From assembly GCF_035594125.1 (NCBI RefSeq), contig NC_087155.1:9427692-9491691 (forward strand): a stretch of DNA of 64,000 nt, read 5' to 3'. Within the stretch, counting starts at the first letter, position 1. Each line of letters begins with the position of its first letter. Positions 56,641 to 64,000 of this stretch are shown here, piece by piece. Made by a program: the position numbers and the translations under genes. Under the pieces are notes generated by a model. That model did no database searches, was not told the origin of the DNA, and saw nothing but the letters and a program-made list of their open reading frames with translations. This stretch comes from Scylla paramamosain. Taxonomy: Eukaryota; Arthropoda; Malacostraca; Decapoda; Portunidae.

Positions 56641-57576
56641 GAACTGTATCATCTAGAGTGAATGACGGGCCCCCCTCCCCCAGTACGCCTTCCCATCCCT
56701 CCCTCGCCGCAGCCTTATCTCCCTTGTCTCCTCCAACCTGCCTCTTTACCATCCTCGCGCCCCTTCATCCCCCTTCACTTCCCCTGCCTGCTCTGTGCTC
56801 TGCCGTCCCTGATGCATTCACCCTTCCCTGCAATTCTCTGCCTCCCAAATCCTCCCTGCTGGGGATTACAATTTATTCAGGATTACTACAGGACTCAGGA
56901 GTATTGAAAGGTAATATATAAACTGGCAACGTTCTGGTGGACAAAGGATTAAGCGAGGTACAAAAAAGGTGGACAAGAATTAATACAGCACGAGAAGTCA
57001 ACATTAATGGCAGCGGCGGTGTCTCCTCACTGGATGACTGCGGTGATAGCCAGGACGTATTTCACTGACATATTCATTTCCTTCACATTAATGAGTTACT
57101 AAATATTTCACTTATGATACAAATGAGACTAAGAATTAGGAAGATTTATCGCCATCTCATTCTGATTAAGTAATTACTGCTGCACTCAGGATACACTGAT
57201 TTAGTCAAATTGTTACTTTTGTATTGTCAGTTGGCCGAGCGAGGCATCAAGGAGAGTAAAATGAAGAGTAAGAATCCTAAAGGGATTCCTGTTACTTTAC
57301 TGGCTCGTTCTTGCAGTGCCATCATGATTTAAATAAATAATAGGACATTAAAGAAATATTTGACAGTACAAAGGTTATACTTTATTAGTAAGGCGATCTT
57401 GTGTAATGGTGTACCACTATCAACAAAACTAAACATATATCCCACAGATTAGGTTCTCATTTCAGAACCAGCAACGTTCTTTCCTCAGCATCGTCCCACT
57501 AAGCTGGTTACTCTAGTTAGACAAACAAATCCACTCAACTGGCGGAGTGAGATCCTGCGGCCAGACCCTCAGCCTT

Positions 57577-57578
<2 letters not shown>
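56641..57578. other. C-rich then AT-rich unique DNA
   Basis: CCCTCC-rich to about 56860, then unique AT-rich. No gene. Confidence 0.5.

Positions 57579-57665
<87 letters not shown>
57579..57665 (+). repeat. (AC)43 microsatellite
   Basis: Uninterrupted AC. Confidence 0.99.
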
Positions 57666-57667
<2 letters not shown>

Positions 57668-57869
57668 CACGCCGCGGGATTGTCGTCGCGCGTATAGTGA
57701 CTGCCCAGCATCAAAGTGCATCCTGACAAGAGCTTCGGATGCTACGATGAGTTCCTACAAGTGTTCAGTATTTTATATATTTGTTTTTAATATTCATTAA
57801 TATTCAGTTCTAATAATCATCAGTATCCTACTTCACTACAGGACGAAGGCTTCTCCAGTCATTACCATT

Positions 57870-57872
<3 letters not shown>

Positions 57873-57948
<76 letters not shown>
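57873..57948 (+). repeat. (CT)38 microsatellite
   Basis: Uninterrupted CT. Confidence 0.99.
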
Positions 57949-57950
<2 letters not shown>

Positions 57951-58559
57951 CTGCCCGTCTATTCCAGGTTGCCATTGAAAAAAAAATCATTTAGATGTCC
58001 GTCTGCCTCGCCTTCTTTTCATCACTGTAATACTCTTATGAAAAGAAATATGCAGCTTTGTATGTTTCGTGAATAACAGGAATCACGATGTACAGCATTT
58101 GAGTGCCTCTTGGGAGGGAGGCGATATTTCCGTCTTCTGTAGAACATGTCCTCGTCATAATAACGAGAAAACCGAGACAGAACTCTCGTCTCTCTTCACG
58201 TGGGCAGAGCTTAGCTAGGGTGGCTTGAAGGGATGGACTGCAGCACAAGCTTCGGGCCAATCTAGTGACACCCACGCACCGTAATACTATTGTGGAGATT
58301 TTCCCGAAGGATTCCCACAAAGATCGCAGCTGATATCGCCGTCCAGCCAGCAACAGGAACGAATGAATAGCTGTGAAATTAACGAAAGCAACATTCTTAC
58401 TCGAACTAAAGCCTGCATGAACTATATATAAATAAAAATGTACAAAAGTATCTACATAAATAACTTTTTAAGTACCAAAAAAAAAAAAAAAAAAAAAATT
58501 CACGGGAAAAAAATATAGTCAAGATAAGTATACTTAAACTGAAGCTTTTTAAACTGAGT
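57949..58559. other. unique DNA with a 105-codon minus-strand frame
   Basis: The minus frame 58353-58036 has normal amino-acid variety and is one of the longest non-repeat frames here, but starts at TTG and matches no family I know. A 22-base A run lies at 58477-58498. Confidence 0.4.

Positions 58560-59181
<622 letters not shown>

Positions 59182-59271
<90 letters not shown>
59182..59271 (+). repeat. (GA)45 microsatellite
   Basis: Uninterrupted GA. Confidence 0.99.
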
Positions 59272-59274
<3 letters not shown>

Positions 59275-59451
59275 GAGGGAGTAAAGTAGAGAGGTGCTGG
59301 CAGCGGAGGAGAGCGGCGAAGGAGAAAGTTAAATGGAGGCGATAGGAAACGCTATTGGAAGAAGTTATAGAAGAAGGCGAGAGGAAGAGGAGGAGGGGGA
59401 AGAGGGCAAGGGTGAGGAGGTGGAGGAGCAGAAGCAGAGGGCGAAGGTGAA

Positions 59452-60880
<1,429 letters not shown>

Positions 60881-62159
60881 CCAGGCATTAATTAGAGGAC
60901 CAGAATGCGTAATAAGCATCAAAATTTGAAACCTGAACCAGTCGTCCATGAGAGCGGCAGCACAATACGGCGGTCAGTCAATCATTCAATCAGTGTATGA
61001 ATTAAATAATTAATTAGTCAATCTGTCAACGAATAAATCAATTAATTCATGAAAACAGTATTACAAAGATAGAGTTATGCATTTCCAAGCATTCGTATAT
61101 TTTCAACAATACATAATAAACCAATACCGGAAATGCTGCTTTTTTTTTTTTTTTTTTGAGTAGGAATGAAAATAATCCCATAGTAATGCCCTGTCATGGG
61201 TGTGTGTGTGTGTGTGTGTTTCCGCCTTGCACAGCGAAACTAAACCTCTGATAAAGAGATAAAAGTGAAGCCAACAAAAATCATTATTAAAACAAAACAT
61301 TGGGTATAAACATAAAATACTTCGCTTTTTTTTTTTTTTTTTTGCTGTTCCTTTTAGTTATCTTCTTTAGCAGAGTTTCATTTGCAAAGCGTGATAAGAT
61401 ATAAAAAGAAAACGAAATTTTAAGAAATGAGCGAACATATCAAAGGAAAGACTTGGGATACTGAGGGAGAGAAGAAAAGAGATGATAAAAAGGTGGAAAA
61501 GAAATAAATTTTCTGATAAGAGCATTCGAGAGAGCGCGCCGGAAGATTGCGTGCGTACAAAACACAAAGAAAGGAAGAAAAACGAAAAAAAAAAAACACT
61601 GGAACGGTAAAATGCTTTTCATATTTTTTCCCATCGGATTAACGAGATCTGAGGTAACAAAATAAATGTGAAAATACCACAAGAAAAGTATAGACAAAGT
61701 GTAAGTAAAGCTGAGCGCAAAGCGAAGAAAAAAAAAATTCGACAATATAATTCAAGAATTTGTTATAGTTCCACAAAAAATATTTCTTTTTATTCCCTTC
61801 TTCTCTTCCTTTCTTTTATTTCTTCTTAACAATTTCAGGTTATTTATTTTCAGTCCTGACCATATATGCTTTTTCTTTTATCGCTTTCATTCACTATTCA
61901 TCATCTCTCCCCCTCCTCCTCCTCCTCCTTCTCCTCCTCCTCTTCCTTCTCCTTTGATAATGCTATTTTTTTTTTTTTTTTTTTTTTCCCATCCCAGGAC
62001 AGTAAGCATCGGAGTGTCAAGGGACGGGAAGGAAGTCAGAGCTGCAATGTTGCCAAACTCCTGCATGTTCTTGGTGTCTTCTGCTCAGTGACTCAAGTAT
62101 TTCCGTCATTACTGATTTTCACGCTTTTACAACTCATTTAGCTCTCACATTTTCAATCC

Positions 62160-62161
<2 letters not shown>
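60881..62161. other. unique AT-rich DNA with T runs
   Basis: T runs at 61140-61157, 61326-61343 and 61966-61987, a (GT)10 at 61200-61219 and an AATTAATT-rich part near 60990-61050. No gene. Confidence 0.5.

Positions 62162-62238
<77 letters not shown>
62162..62238 (+). repeat. (CT)38 microsatellite
   Basis: Uninterrupted CT. Confidence 0.99.
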
Positions 62239-62241
<3 letters not shown>

Positions 62242-62734
62242 TGAATTTTTCTCCCAAATATTTTCTAAAACCTCGTCTTTTGCTGCTTCATCTCTATCGT
62301 TTTCTTCCTCTCTTATATCTTCGTCTCTGAAATTCTGCATTTTCTCTTGCCAATATACCTTTTTTCCATTATAATTTCTAATATTACCACGATCATCATC
62401 ATCATCATCATCATCACCAGCAAACACATATTTCTTTTCTTTTTTTATCTCCCCTTCCTCATTCTCTTACTCCTCCTGCTGTTCCTCTTCTTCCTCCTCT
62501 TCCTCTTCTCTCCTACCCACTTCCTTCAGCTCGTCCTCTTCCTCCTCCTCGAGAACTTATGTGGCCATTACAGTACTCTTTCAGGATGGAAGAGAAGAAA
62601 GGGGAGGAAGGGAGTGGGGAAAATATGTCTGTTTACACCTTAAGTTTACCTCCTGAGGCCTATCTTTCCCCTCCTCCCTCCCCTCCTCCTCTCCTCCCTA
62701 CAACCTTTCCTTTACCTTTTCTTTTACTCCCCCT

Positions 62735-62737
<3 letters not shown>
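62239..62737 (+). other. T/C-rich DNA with a short (CAT)n
   Basis: CAT units at 62393-62416 and CTTCCTC clusters. No gene. Confidence 0.6.

Positions 62738-62791
<54 letters not shown>
62738..62791 (+). repeat. (CT)27 microsatellite
   Basis: Uninterrupted CT facing the AG tract 57 bp to the right. Confidence 0.99.
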
Positions 62792-62793
<2 letters not shown>

Positions 62794-62844
62794 CTGTCTT
62801 CTGTCTTCCCTCCTTCCCTGTCCATCCTGTCGGTATGTTCTTTA

Positions 62845-63010
<166 letters not shown>

Positions 63011-63088
63011 AGGGAGGAGTGAAAGAAAAGGTAAAGGGAAGCATAAAAAACGTGTTGTTTTAAGCCTGATGTAAATTTTTGTTTAAAT

Positions 63089-63594
<506 letters not shown>

Positions 63595-64000
63595 CCTCTC
63601 TCTCCCCCCATACCTTCTGTTTTTCGCTAATTTGTCTCTCCTTTCTTGCTACTTCTTCCTCCCTCTCTATCACCTCCCATCCCTCTCTTCACTTCTTTTC
63701 CCTTCCTTTACTTGTTCTTTCTCTCTCTCTCTCTCTCTCCCTCTCTCTCCCCATACCTTCCGTTTCTCGCTAATTTGTCTGTCCTTTCTTTGCTACTTCT
63801 TTCTCACTCTCTTCCTCACTCGTTTCTCCTCCCTCCATCTATCACCTCCCATCACTATCTCCTCGCTTCCCTCTTTCTCTTCATGCCTCCCGTTTTTCGC
63901 TAATTTTTCTCCTTTCCTTTGTTGATTTTTCTTCTTCTTCCATCTCTTCCTCTTTTATTCCTCCTTCCCTTTATCACCTCTCATCTCTATCTCCTCACTT
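63595..64000 (+). repeat. diverged ~130-145-bp tandem array running off the window
   Basis: Three copies share ordered blocks: CCATACCTTCTGTTTTTCGC or a close variant near 63608, 63751 and 63881; TAATTTGTCT; and CTATCACCTCCCATC near 63667, 63838 and 63971. The third copy continues to the last base. A short CT run (63720-63740) lies in copy 1. Plus-strand Ser/Leu/Phe frames are explained by the repeat. Confidence 0.85.

Noticed and set aside
58036..58353. 105-codon minus-strand gene
   Set aside because: It starts at TTG, has no recognised domain and no splice or promoter context; kept only as unique DNA.

Overview
The window looks like non-coding nuclear DNA from an animal with an extreme simple-repeat load. 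I think a decapod crustacean (crab, shrimp or crayfish) is most likely. This rests on very long (AG)n, (AC)n and (AT)n tracts every few hundred bases, mosaics of trinucleotide repeats, a decayed non-LTR retrotransposon tail of a kind I associate with decapod genomes, and no compact bacterial-style genes. The assignment is an inference and a database search could overturn it.

Adding the intervals listed here, about 13 kb of the 64 kb (roughly a fifth) is tandem repeat. Most of the remainder is short unique sequence between tracts or long one-strand purine or pyrimidine stretches. Nearly all long open frames are translations of repeats: Arg-Glu or Leu-Ser runs from AG/CT, Thr-His or Cys-Val from AC/GT, Tyr-Ile from AT. 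I annotate no complete protein-coding gene.

Layout. 0-5 kb: polypyrimidine DNA, a candidate hAT-like non-autonomous element with TATTCG sub-terminal repeats, two (AT)n tracts and a clean six-copy 39-bp minisatellite. 5-10 kb: compound AC/AG tracts, degenerate purine-rich arrays and a decayed ~30-bp minisatellite. 10-19 kb: mostly unique DNA with long (GT)n, (AC)n and (AG)n tracts. 19-24 kb: CT/AG fold-back pairs, a 0.75-kb polypurine block followed by a 1.3-kb polypyrimidine block, and a fold-back trinucleotide mosaic. 24-28 kb: unique DNA with a possible first coding exon (ATG at 24026, splice donor at 24066), paired CCAAT boxes, a second trinucleotide mosaic and twin (AT)n tracts. 28.8-29.7 kb: a 0.9-kb (AG)n tract with internal duplicated structure. 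33-35 kb: a third mosaic, a retrotransposon fragment, an uninterrupted 328-bp (GAA)n and a facing AG/CT pair. 36-45 kb: unique islands with isolated splice-like signals, (TG)n-(CG)n tracts and a 140-bp duplication. 45-53 kb: pyrimidine-rich DNA with many (CT)n tracts. 53-64 kb: long (AT)n tracts, a tRNA-like SINE head, a GC-box cluster, more AG tracts and a diverged tandem array running off the right end.

No operon, pathway, CRISPR array, rRNA gene or defence system is visible. The best leads for real gene content are the candidate exon at 24026-24065 and the splice-acceptor island at 36.5-37.0 kb. The most notable structural features are the (GAA)109 tract, the higher-order (AG)n tract and the repeated inverted CT/AG pairs.
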